Shown: piece by piece, positions 1-8,096 of the stretch
How the letters are laid out: each line of letters begins with the position of its first letter
Numbering within the stretch: position 1 is the stretch's first letter
Assembly (NCBI GenBank): GCA_963707145.1
Contig: CAVPOQ010000005.1
Location: 124,001-188,000, forward strand
Source of the DNA: RPQJ01 sp963707145
GTDB lineage: Bacteria; Pseudomonadota; Gammaproteobacteria; Steroidobacterales; Steroidobacteraceae
Direction of reading: 5' to 3'
DNA length: 64,000 bases
The notes under the pieces: generated by a model
Told to the model about the DNA's origin: nothing
The model's database searches: none
Seen by the model: the letters and a program-made list of their open reading frames with translations, nothing else
Position numbers and translations under genes: made by a program

Positions 1-401
1 ATCGCCATGCCGAGCGCGGCGCTGATCGAGGTGCTCGAGTGGCCGACCCCGAAGGTGTCGTACTCGCTCTCGCGGCGGCTCGGGAAGGGCGCCAGCCCGT
101 CCTTGAGCTTGATGGTCTGCAGGCGGTCGCGGCGCCCGGTGAGCACCTTGTGCGGGTAGGCCTGGTGGCCGACGTCCCAGACCAGCCGGTCGTGCGGCGT
201 GTCGTACACGTAATGCAGGGCGATGGTGAGCTCTACCGTCCCGAGCCCGGCCGCGAAGTGGCCGCCCATCTGGCTCACGCCCTGGATCAGGAACTGGCGC
301 AGCTCGCCCGCCAGCGGCCCGAGCTGGGACGCCGGCAGACGCCGCAGATCGGCGGGCGAATCGATCCTCGACAGCAGCGGGTAGGCGACGTCGGTCGGCA
401 T
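1..401 (-). CDS. dxs: 1-deoxy-D-xylulose-5-phosphate synthase, N-terminal part (cut by window edge)
   Basis: Thiamine-diphosphate enzyme that condenses pyruvate and glyceraldehyde-3-phosphate in the first step of the MEP isoprenoid pathway. Only about the first 133 residues are in the window. They begin MPTDVAYPLLSRIDSP and carry the family's N-terminal signatures: the LRQFLIQGVSQMGGHFAAGLG stretch, the WDVGHQAYPHK cofactor-binding segment and the ESEYDTFGVGHSS region. The start at 401 is the only ATG that gives the usual N-terminus. It follows ispA by about 40 bases on the same strand, so xseB-ispA-dxs forms the operon common in gammaproteobacteria. Nothing unusual is visible in the part present. 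Confidence 0.95.
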   Translation of the reverse strand, partial: MPTDVAYPLLSRIDSPADLRRLPASQLGPLAGELRQFLIQGVSQMGGHFAAGLGTVELTIALHYVYDTPHDRLVWDVGHQAYPHKVLTGRRDRLQTIKLKDGLAPFPSRRESEYDTFGVGHSSTSISAALGMA

Positions 402-440
402 GGGCGCGCAGTTTAACCCAGCGGGGTACCGGCCACCGGC

Positions 441-1337
441 CTAGCGCCGGCGCGTCAGCAGCCATGCGGCCAGCGCCGCGAGCGGGCCGCGATCCCAGCC
501 GTGTGCCTCGAGATGGCGCGCCGCCTGCCCATGCAGTTCGGCGACTCGCGCCCGCGCCGCTTGCAGCCCGGCCACCGCCGGGTACGTCGGCATGGCGCGC
601 GCCTCGTCGCTGCCGGTCGGGCGCCCGGTGAGCGCGGCGTCGCCCTCCACGTCGAGGATGTCGTCCTGTACCTGGAAGGCGAGTCCGACGGCGGCGCCGA
701 AGCCATCCAGCGCGTCGAGCCGGCGTGCGTCGAGGTCCGGCGCGCAGTGCGCAGCCATCATCACGCTGGCGCGGATCAGGGCGCCCGTCTTGAGGGCATG
801 GATGCGCTCGATCTCTTCGATGGCAAGGGAGCGGCCCTCGGCGGCCAGGTCGAGCGCCTGCCCGCCGGCCATGCCTGCGGTGCCGCTCGCCTCGGCCAGC
901 GTCTCGATCAGGCGCACCCGCGTCGCCGCGTCCGCGGGGCCGTGGGGGTGGCAGGCGAGGATCTTGAACGCCAGCACCTGCAGCGAGTCGCCGGCCAGGA
1001 TCGCCGTCGCCTCGTCGAAGGCGCGATGGCAGGTCGGTCGGCCGCGGCGCAGGTCGTCGTCGTCCATGGCCGGCAGGTCGTCGTGGACCAGCGAGTAGGC
1101 GTGGATCAGCTCGACGGCGCAGGCCGCCGCATCGACGCACCCGGCAGGGACGCCGAGCGTCTCGGCCGTCGCATACACCAGTGCGGGCCGGATGCGCTTG
1201 CCGGGACCCAGCACGCTGTAGCGCTGCGCCGCGTGCAGGCGCTGTGGCAGCAGTGAGTCGGCGGGCAGCCAGCGCTCGAGCTCGGCCTCGACCCGGCCCT
1301 GCCAGCCGAGGAGGCGATCGCCAAGGGAGTCGTTCAT
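441..1337 (-). CDS. ispA: farnesyl/geranyl diphosphate synthase
   Basis: Short-chain trans-prenyltransferase that joins isopentenyl diphosphate to DMAPP and GPP to give farnesyl diphosphate. The 298-residue length is normal for IspA. The first aspartate-rich motif DDLPAMD lies at about residues 86-92 and the second, DDILD, at about 224-228; these bind the Mg2+-diphosphate. The GKRIRP segment (about 46-51) binds isopentenyl diphosphate. It sits between xseB (27-base gap) and dxs on the minus strand. Product chain length cannot be fixed from sequence alone, but operon position and size favour C15. Confidence 0.95.
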   Translation of the reverse strand: MNDSLGDRLLGWQGRVEAELERWLPADSLLPQRLHAAQRYSVLGPGKRIRPALVYATAETLGVPAGCVDAAACAVELIHAYSLVHDDLPAMDDDDLRRGRPTCHRAFDEATAILAGDSLQVLAFKILACHPHGPADAATRVRLIETLAEASGTAGMAGGQALDLAAEGRSLAIEEIERIHALKTGALIRASVMMAAHCAPDLDARRLDALDGFGAAVGLAFQVQDDILDVEGDAALTGRPTGSDEARAMPTYPAVAGLQAARARVAELHGQAARHLEAHGWDRGPLAALAAWLLTRRR

Positions 1338-1364
1338 GTGTTGAGGCGCGGCCCGCGCGGCCGC

Positions 1365-1610
1365 TCAGTCAGCGGCATCGGCCGGGAATGGCTCGGGCGT
1401 CGCATCCGGGTTCTTCTGCAGCAGGATCTCGACCTTCTGCTCGGCCTGCTTGAGCGAATCCTGACAGGCGCGCGCGAGCTCGATGCCGCGTGCGAACTGC
1501 TTGAGCGCGTCCTCGAGCGGCAACTCGCCGTGCTCGAGCCGTTCGACCACGGCCTCGAGTTCGCCGAGCGCCTGTTCGAAATCCGGGGTCTTGCCTTTCC
1601 TGCTCGTCAC
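1365..1610 (-). CDS. xseB: exodeoxyribonuclease VII small subunit
   Basis: Small subunit of exonuclease VII, which degrades single-stranded DNA together with XseA (not in this window). The 81-residue product has the family core DFEQALGELEAVVERLEHGEL followed by the EDALKQFARGIELARACQ helix. The GTG at 1610 was chosen over upstream codons in the same frame because a GGAGG sits five bases before it and it gives the normal length. The acidic C-terminal tail (PADAAD) is not conserved. It is the first gene of the xseB-ispA-dxs operon and is transcribed divergently from the rubrerythrin gene. Confidence 0.93.
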   Translation of the reverse strand: MTSRKGKTPDFEQALGELEAVVERLEHGELPLEDALKQFARGIELARACQDSLKQAEQKVEILLQKNPDATPEPFPADAAD

Positions 1611-1749
1611 ATGGACCTCCCGTGGCGGCGCAGCCTTGCACAGCGCTCCCGAACGGGTCAACGCCGCGAAACCGCAATACCGGACAGCCCGCATCGCCCG
1701 CTCGATGCAAACGATCTAGCCTGCTGCAACGCTTGCGGTGCGCGCGAGA

Positions 1750-1778
1750 TTGCGATTAACTTAGAACGAGTCTAAACA
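1750..1778 (+). promoter_or_regulatory. promoter with Fur-family-like palindrome before rubrerythrin
   Basis: A TTGCGA (1750-1755) and TAAACA (1773-1778) pair separated by 17 bases looks like a sigma-70 promoter. The spacer and -10 are covered by a perfect inverted repeat, TTAGA (1761-1765), five bases, TCTAA (1771-1775). Read as CTTAGAA-N3-GTCTAAA it differs at one base per arm from the TTTAGAA-N3-TTCTAAA box known for Fur-family regulators such as Irr. Position over the -10 suggests repression. Assignment to a particular regulator is inference; no Fur or PerR gene is in the window. Confidence 0.55.
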
Positions 1779-1819
1779 GCTCTCGCCGCCGCGGCGAGCG
1801 TCATTCCCCGGAGGTACCC

Positions 1820-2236
<417 letters not shown>

Positions 2237-2263
2237 TCGACCGACGTCGACGGTTGCGAAAGA

Positions 2264-2293
2264 GGGCGGGCCCTGCAGGTCCGCCCTTTTTTT
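2264..2293 (+). terminator. rho-independent terminator after rubrerythrin
   Basis: A nine-pair GC-rich stem (2264-2272 with 2278-2286, one G-U pair) with a five-base loop is followed by seven consecutive T residues (2287-2293). It lies 27 bases after the rubrerythrin stop and 38 bases before the next gene. It should end most transcripts there and lower expression of the two downstream genes relative to rubrerythrin. Confidence 0.85.
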
Positions 2294-2330
2294 CGCCTGG
2301 CGCGGGCCGGGCACGCTCGAGGAGACGATC

Positions 2331-3683
2331 ATGGCCGAACATCCCCAGGTACCTGCCGGACGGGAAGGCAGCCTCGCGGCACCCACGCGCCACCCGATCG
2401 ACTGGCGCAACCCGGAGTTCTTCGACGAGGAGTCGCTGTTCAAGGAACTCGAGCGGGTCTACGACCTCTGCCACGGCTGCAGGCGCTGCTTCAGTCTCTG
2501 CAACTCCTTCCCGCTGCTGTTCGACGCCATCGACGCCTCGCCGACGACCGAGCTCGACGGCGTGGACCGCAAGGTCTACTGGGAAGTGGTGGACCACTGC
2601 TACCTCTGCGACATGTGCTACATGACCAAGTGTCCGTACGTGCCGCCGCACCCCTGGAACATCGACTTCCCGCACCTGATGCTGCGCGCGAAGGCCGTGC
2701 GCTTCCGCAAGGGCGAGACGCCCCTGCGCGACAAGGTGCTTTCCTCGACCGACCTCGTGGGCGCGATCGCGGGCATCCCGGTGGTCTCGAGCGTCGTGAA
2801 TGCCGTGAACAGGAGCGCATTCGGCCGCAGCCTGCTCGACAAGACGCTGGGCGTGCACACGCAGGCGCCGATCCCCGAGTACCACAGCGACTCCGGCCGC
2901 AGACGCGTCGCCCGCGGTAACAAGCCCGGGCTCGAGGTGAAGCCGACCGCGGAGACGAAAGGCAAGGTGGCGCTCTTCACGACCTGTTACTGCAACCGCA
3001 ACGAGCCCGACATCGACGCGGACCTCGCCGCGGTATTCCGCCACAACGGCATCCCGGTCGCGGTGATCCCGCAGGAACGCTGCTGCGGCATGCCAAAGCT
3101 CGAACTCGGCGACCTCGACTCCATCGAGAAGGCGAAGAACGTCAACATCCCGGCGCTGGCCGCGATGGTCGATGAGGGCCACGACATCGTGGCTCCGATT
3201 CCCTCCTGCGTGCTGATGTTCAAGCAGGAACTGCCGCTGCTCTACCCGGACGACCCGCAGGTGCAGAAGGTGAGGGCGGCGATGTTCGATCCCTTCGAGT
3301 ACCTGATGCTCCGGCACAAGGCGGGGTTGCTGCGCACCGACTTCGCGCAGCCGCTCGGCAAGGTGAGCTACCACGTGCCCTGCCACCTGCGCGTGCAGAA
3401 CCTCGGTCTCAAGACGCGCGACGTGCTGAAGCTCGTGCCCGGCACCGAGGTCGAGCCGATCGAACGCTGCTCGGGGCACAACGGCACCTACGGCGTGAAG
3501 CGCCAGTACCGCGAAACGTCGATGAAGATCGGCAGGCCGGTGTTCAGCAAGGTGCAGCAGGCGAACGCCGACCACTACGCGAGCGATTGCCCGATGGCCG
3601 GCCACCAGATCGAGTCGGGACTCAAGGAGCCGAAGGCGCCCACGCATCCGCTCACGCTGCTGCGCAGGGCCTACGGAATCTGA
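2331..3683 (+). CDS. CCG-domain Fe-S oxidoreductase (GlpC/HdrD-like)
   Basis: Predicted cytoplasmic electron-transfer protein of 450 residues. Two [4Fe-4S] ferredoxin-type motifs lie near the N-terminus: C47-C50-C53-C57 (CHGCRRCFSLC) and C90-C93-C96-C101. Two cysteine-rich CCG-type segments follow: RCCGMPK near residue 250 and RCSGHNG near 378, the second with Ser replacing one Cys, and a PCHLRVQ motif near 350. This matches the GlpC/heterodisulfide-reductase-D architecture. The ATG at 2331 was chosen because it follows GGAGACGATC and excludes a long non-conserved extension overlapping rubrerythrin. Its substrate is unknown. Linkage to rubrerythrin and DUF3501 suggests a peroxide or redox-stress role. 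Confidence 0.85.
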   Translation: MAEHPQVPAGREGSLAAPTRHPIDWRNPEFFDEESLFKELERVYDLCHGCRRCFSLCNSFPLLFDAIDASPTTELDGVDRKVYWEVVDHCYLCDMCYMTKCPYVPPHPWNIDFPHLMLRAKAVRFRKGETPLRDKVLSSTDLVGAIAGIPVVSSVVNAVNRSAFGRSLLDKTLGVHTQAPIPEYHSDSGRRRVARGNKPGLEVKPTAETKGKVALFTTCYCNRNEPDIDADLAAVFRHNGIPVAVIPQERCCGMPKLELGDLDSIEKAKNVNIPALAAMVDEGHDIVAPIPSCVLMFKQELPLLYPDDPQVQKVRAAMFDPFEYLMLRHKAGLLRTDFAQPLGKVSYHVPCHLRVQNLGLKTRDVLKLVPGTEVEPIERCSGHNGTYGVKRQYRETSMKIGRPVFSKVQQANADHYASDCPMAGHQIESGLKEPKAPTHPLTLLRRAYGI

Positions 3684-3733
3684 CGCGCGCCGGGCTGCGA
3701 AAGCCTTCGACAAGAACCGAGGAACGAACCGAA

Positions 3734-4345
3734 ATGACCGCCACGTCCGTCGCGACTCCCAACGTGAAGCTGCGCCCCGAAGACCTCTACAGCCTCGAGC
3801 AGTACTCGAAGCAGCGCCCGGAGTTCCGTCCGCGCGTGATCGCCCACAAGCGCAACCGCACGCTGCAGTGCGGGCCGAACTCCACCTGGTGCTTCGAGGA
3901 CCGCCTCACGGTCCAGTACCAGGTGCAGGAGATGCTGCGCATCGAGCGCATCTTCGAGTCCGACGGCATCGCCGACGAGCTCGCGGCATACAACCCGCTG
4001 ATCCCCGACGGCTCCAACTGGAAGGTCACGCTGCTGATCGAGTACGCCGACGCGGACCTGCGCCGCGCCGCGCTCGCGCAGCTGAAGGGCGTCGAGGACC
4101 GCTGCTGGGTGCAGGTTGCGGGCCACGAGCGGGTGTTCGCGATCGCCGACGAGGACCTGGAGCGCGAGAACGAGGAGAAGACCTCCTCGGTGCACTTCCT
4201 GCGTTTCGAACTCACGCCGGCGATGGTGGCGGCTGCGAAGGGCGGCGCCGCGGTGGCGATCGGCATCGATCACGACGCGTACCGTCATGCGATCGAGCCG
4301 TTGCCGCAAGCGGCGCGGGATGCGCTGGTGCGCGACCTCGCCTGA
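3734..4345 (+). CDS. DUF3501 family protein
   Basis: A 203-residue soluble protein that I recognise as DUF3501 from its opening (LRPEDLYSLEQYSKQRPEFRPRVIAHKRNR), the TLQCGPNSTWCFEDRLTV stretch with its two cysteines, and the NPLIPDGSNWKVTLLIEY segment. The family has no assigned biochemical function. It has no signal peptide or membrane segment. It lies 50 bases after the Fe-S oxidoreductase and is probably cotranscribed with it. Co-occurrence with rubrerythrin and the Fe-S protein implies a shared role in peroxide or iron-sulfur metabolism, which is inference. Confidence 0.85.
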   Translation: MTATSVATPNVKLRPEDLYSLEQYSKQRPEFRPRVIAHKRNRTLQCGPNSTWCFEDRLTVQYQVQEMLRIERIFESDGIADELAAYNPLIPDGSNWKVTLLIEYADADLRRAALAQLKGVEDRCWVQVAGHERVFAIADEDLERENEEKTSSVHFLRFELTPAMVAAAKGGAAVAIGIDHDAYRHAIEPLPQAARDALVRDLA

Positions 4346-4449
4346 GCCGGAGTCGCAACGCGAAGTCGCCGGGTCGCGGGCGCCGCTGGCGTATCCTCTG
4401 TTGCAGTCGTGAGCGCGGGCGTGGCCCGCGGACAGAACGGAGGCGTCTC

Positions 4450-6093
4450 ATGGTTCGTTGCAGTCACCTTCGCTACGCGGCGACCGCCGTCCTGGCCGCC
4501 TGCGGCATCGCTGCGCTGGCCGGCTGCAGCGGTCGCGCCAACGTCGGGGCCACGGGCGTCGCGCCGCCCGAGGTCGAGCACCTCTGGGTGACCGTGGAGC
4601 AGGTGTGGTTCGCGTCGGCGGCCGACACGCCGACCGAGTCCGATACCGGCTGGACCCGCAAGACGCTGTCCACCCCGGTGGTGCTCGATCTCGCCAACGT
4701 CGATCCCGGCACGCTCGTGCCGCTCGTGTCGAACCTGTCGCTGCCGGCTGGCAGTTATCGGCAACTGCATCTCGGAATCGCGGATTCCGGGGACCGGCTG
4801 GTCGACGCCGCGCGTGCGGTCGGGCTCGAGTACAACGCGCAGGTCAGCCTCAGCAACGATGCCGGGGCCGTGTCGAGGTCGCCGCTCGAACTGCCGGTGC
4901 CGCGGGCGGGCCTCACGATCCCCGTGGACCTGACCATCCAGGGCGCCGACGAGTCCGGCGCAACGGACGGCACGGGAGATGTCGCCAACCTCGCCGTCAC
5001 GCTCGACGCCGCCCGCGACGTGCTCACTTACGCGTACGGTGCGAACACCGGCTACATCCTGAGCCCGAGTGCCGTGGTGCACGATGCGGCGCAGTCCGGG
5101 GAGATCCGCGGCAGCGTCGATACCACGGGACTCGCGGCGGATCATCCCGCGATCACCGTCAGTGCACAGACGCCGGACGCCAGTGGCACCCACCACGTCG
5201 TCGTGCAGCGGCGACGCGTTGCCTCCGACGGCTCGTTCTCGCTGTCGCCGCTGCCCGCGTCGAAGGACGGCGCGACGCGCTACGAGGTGGTCATCGCCTG
5301 CGCCGGGGCGGACACGGTCGTGGTGCGCGAGGTGCCGGTGACCGCCGGCGCCGACGCGACCACGCTGCAGCCGACGCCGATCGTGCTCACTCCCGCACCG
5401 ACCGTGCATGTGGACACGGACGCGTCCTCGGTCGACCTGCCCGCCGGGACGCGCGTCGAGTTCTTCCAGGCGTTGCCAGGGCGCGAGGACCTGCCGTACC
5501 TGATCGACGGCGCCGCGCTCGACCCGCTCACGCGACGGCTGCCTGGCAACGCGTTCGCGCTCGCGAGCGGCTCGCTCCTGGTCGGAACCTACCAGGGCGG
5601 CGAGGCGATTTCGTTCGCTGCCACCGCGCCGGCCGGCGGCAGCGGCGGCTATCGCGTCGGCAGCGCCGGGTCGTACCGCGCGGACACGCTGGCCGCGAAT
5701 CCGGTGGTCGTAACCGGCACCAGCAGCCGGCCGTCGACGGTGACCGTACCCTTCCCGGAGATCGCCGCGGGCGGGCGTGCCGGGCGCCTGACGGTCAACC
5801 TGCAGACTCCCGCCGGCCGCTACGACCGCGGTTTCATCACGGTCATGGCCGGGCACCGGCTGATGGAAACGGCGAGCGTCGACGCGCTCGTCGAGCGGGG
5901 CGGCGGCACGATCATCGTTACGGGCCTGCCGGCCGGCAGCGGACTGGCGCCGGCTGCCGGCGTGCCTTACCGCGTCGCGCTGCGCGCCTGGAACTCGCGC
6001 AATGCCGCCGGCACGATCGTCCGGGTCGGTGGCACCGCGAGCGCGACGCTCGGCGACGGCGGCACGGGCGTCCTGCTGCTGCAGGCCCAGTAA
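4450..6093 (+). CDS. large lipoprotein with N-terminal DUF4382-type domain
   Basis: A 547-residue exported protein. It begins with a lipoprotein signal peptide ending LAGCSGR, so it should be lipidated at Cys. Residues from about 40 to 190 resemble DUF4382 (a V-x-V-x-x-V pattern, DTGWTRKTL, VVLDLANVD, LPAGSYRQLHLGI). The remainder is a Thr/Val/Gly-rich beta-type chain with a segment resembling a carboxypeptidase-regulatory fold (GEIRGSVDTTG), but I recognise no catalytic motif. The ATG follows GGAGG by six bases. It stands alone between DUF3501 and parE. The function is unknown, probably structural at the outer membrane. Confidence 0.7.
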   Translation: MVRCSHLRYAATAVLAACGIAALAGCSGRANVGATGVAPPEVEHLWVTVEQVWFASAADTPTESDTGWTRKTLSTPVVLDLANVDPGTLVPLVSNLSLPAGSYRQLHLGIADSGDRLVDAARAVGLEYNAQVSLSNDAGAVSRSPLELPVPRAGLTIPVDLTIQGADESGATDGTGDVANLAVTLDAARDVLTYAYGANTGYILSPSAVVHDAAQSGEIRGSVDTTGLAADHPAITVSAQTPDASGTHHVVVQRRRVASDGSFSLSPLPASKDGATRYEVVIACAGADTVVVREVPVTAGADATTLQPTPIVLTPAPTVHVDTDASSVDLPAGTRVEFFQALPGREDLPYLIDGAALDPLTRRLPGNAFALASGSLLVGTYQGGEAISFAATAPAGGSGGYRVGSAGSYRADTLAANPVVVTGTSSRPSTVTVPFPEIAAGGRAGRLTVNLQTPAGRYDRGFITVMAGHRLMETASVDALVERGGGTIIVTGLPAGSGLAPAAGVPYRVALRAWNSRNAAGTIVRVGGTASATLGDGGTGVLLLQAQ

Positions 6094-6138
6094 CCGCCGC
6101 GATCCCGGCAGCGGCGTGCCGCACCGGGGTGTCGCTGC

Positions 6139-6144
6139 TAGAAT
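6139..6144 (+). promoter_or_regulatory. probable -10 element for parE
   Basis: TAGAAT followed by a GC-rich discriminator (CCGCGCGCC) lies 43 bases before the parE ATG. No strong -35 is evident. The same TAnAAT plus C/G-rich stretch recurs before several other genes here. Confidence 0.4.
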
Positions 6145-6187
6145 CCGCGCGCCTTTTCCCCGACGCGAGACCGCGGAACGATCAACG

Positions 6188-8080
6188 ATGACCCAGACCT
6201 ACACCGCTCAAGACATCGAGGTCCTGAGCGGACTCGAGCCCGTTCGGCGCCGGCCTGGCATGTACACCGACACCAGCCGGCCGAACCACCTCGTCCACGA
6301 GGTCGTGGACAACAGCGTCGACGAGGCGCTCTCCGGGCACTGCAGCCGCATCTCCGTCACGCTCCACAAGGACGGCTCGATCGAGGTCGCCGACGACGGC
6401 CGCGGCATGCCGGTCGACATCCACCCCAAGGAGAAGGTGAGCGGCGTCGAGCTGATCCTCACGCGCCTGCACGCGGGCGGCAAATTCTCCGACCGGACCT
6501 ACAAGTTCTCCGGCGGCCTGCACGGCGTCGGCGTGTCGGTGGTCAACGCGCTGTCGACGCACCTCGAGTGCTGGGTGCGCCGCGGCGGCAAGGAATACAA
6601 CATCGCCTTCAAGAACGGCCACGTGCACTCGAAGCTCGAGGTCGTGGGCGAGGTCGGCAGGTCGAACACCGGCACCACGGTGCGCTTCTGGCCCGATCCG
6701 GGCTACTTCGACAGCCCCGAGGTGGCGCTCGCGAGGCTCAGGCACGTGCTGAAGGCCAAGGCCGTGCTGTGCCCGGGACTCGAGATGCGACTCGAGGTCG
6801 AGAAGTCGGGCGAGAAGGACTCCTGGCAGTACGCCGGGGGGCTCGAGCAGTACCTGCGCGAGTCGCTCGAGTCCGCCGAGTGGCTGCCCGACGAGCCCTT
6901 CACCGGCGCGATCGAGGGCGAGCAGGAAGGCGTCGACTGGGCGGTGGTGTGGCGCGTCGACGGGGGCGCGCGGCTCGAGGAGAGCTACGTCAACCTGATC
7001 CCGACGATGCAGGGCGGCACCCACGTCAACGGCTTCCGCCTCGGCCTCACCGAGGCGGTACGCGAGTTCTGCGAGTTCAGAAACCTGCTGCCGCGCGGCC
7101 TGAAGCTCTCGCCCGAGGACGTCTGGGACGACACCAGCTACGTGCTCTCGATGAAGATGCGCGACCCGCAGTTCGCGGGCCAGACGAAGGAGCGGCTCAC
7201 CTCCCGCGAACCCGCGGCCTTCGTCTCGGGCATCGTCAAGGACCAGTTCGGCCTGTGGCTGAACCAGCATCCGGAGGCCGGCGAGCGCATCGCGCAGCTC
7301 GCGATCGGCAGGGCGCAGGACCGCCTCAAGGCGAGCCAGAAGGTGGCGCGCAAGCGCGTCGTGAGCGGCCCGGCGCTGCCCGGCAAGCTCGCCGACTGCA
7401 CCAGCCAGGACCCGAAGCGTGCGGAGCTGTTCCTGGTCGAGGGCGACTCGGCGGGCGGCTCGGCCAAGCAGGCGCGCGACCGCGAGTTCCAGGCGGTGAT
7501 GCCCCTGCGCGGCAAGATCCTCAACACCTGGGAAGTGGAGTCGGGCGAGATCCTCTCCTCGCAGGAGGTGCACGACATCGCGGTCGCGATCGGCGTGGAT
7601 CCGGCGTCGGACCAGGTCGGCGCCCTGCGCTACGGCAAGATCTGCATTCTTGCCGACGCGGACTCCGACGGCCTGCACATCGCGACGCTGCTTTGCGCGC
7701 TGTTCCTGCGGCACTTCCGCCCGCTGGTGCTCGGGGGCCACGTGTTCGTGGCGATGCCGCCGCTGTATCGCATCGACGTCGGCAAGCAGGTCGAGTACGC
7801 GCTCGACGACGCCGAGCGCAACGGCATCCTCGAGCGCATCCGCACCGAGAACCCGCGCGCGAAGACGACGGTGACCCGCTTCAAGGGCCTGGGCGAGATG
7901 AACCCGCTGCAGCTGCGCGAGACCACGATGGCGCCGGAGACGCGCCGATTGGTGCAGCTCACGGTCGAGGTGCAGGACCAGGCCGACCAGATCATGGACA
8001 TGATGCTCGCCAAGAAGCGGGCGTCCGACCGCCGCGAGTGGCTCGAGACCAAGGGCAACCTCGCCGCGGTACAGCCCTGA
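6188..8080 (+). CDS. parE: DNA topoisomerase IV subunit B
   Basis: ATPase subunit of the topoisomerase that decatenates daughter chromosomes. At 630 residues it equals E. coli ParE in length. The GHKL ATPase motifs are present (DNSVDEA, ADDGRGMPVD, GGLHGVGVSVV). The TOPRIM domain has EGDSAGGSAKQARDR at about residue 417 and the metal-binding DADSDGLH at about 491. It is ParE rather than GyrB because the roughly 170-residue GyrB insertion is missing and parC follows 16 bases later. In many genomes parE and parC are separated; here they form one transcription unit. Confidence 0.97.
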   Translation: MTQTYTAQDIEVLSGLEPVRRRPGMYTDTSRPNHLVHEVVDNSVDEALSGHCSRISVTLHKDGSIEVADDGRGMPVDIHPKEKVSGVELILTRLHAGGKFSDRTYKFSGGLHGVGVSVVNALSTHLECWVRRGGKEYNIAFKNGHVHSKLEVVGEVGRSNTGTTVRFWPDPGYFDSPEVALARLRHVLKAKAVLCPGLEMRLEVEKSGEKDSWQYAGGLEQYLRESLESAEWLPDEPFTGAIEGEQEGVDWAVVWRVDGGARLEESYVNLIPTMQGGTHVNGFRLGLTEAVREFCEFRNLLPRGLKLSPEDVWDDTSYVLSMKMRDPQFAGQTKERLTSREPAAFVSGIVKDQFGLWLNQHPEAGERIAQLAIGRAQDRLKASQKVARKRVVSGPALPGKLADCTSQDPKRAELFLVEGDSAGGSAKQARDREFQAVMPLRGKILNTWEVESGEILSSQEVHDIAVAIGVDPASDQVGALRYGKICILADADSDGLHIATLLCALFLRHFRPLVLGGHVFVAMPPLYRIDVGKQVEYALDDAERNGILERIRTENPRAKTTVTRFKGLGEMNPLQLRETTMAPETRRLVQLTVEVQDQADQIMDMMLAKKRASDRREWLETKGNLAAVQP

Positions 8081-8096
8081 CGGGCCGGGAGACGAC

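Noticed and set aside
39..416. Plus-strand frame at the left edge
   Set aside because: It is antisense to dxs, whose family motifs are clear on the minus strand.
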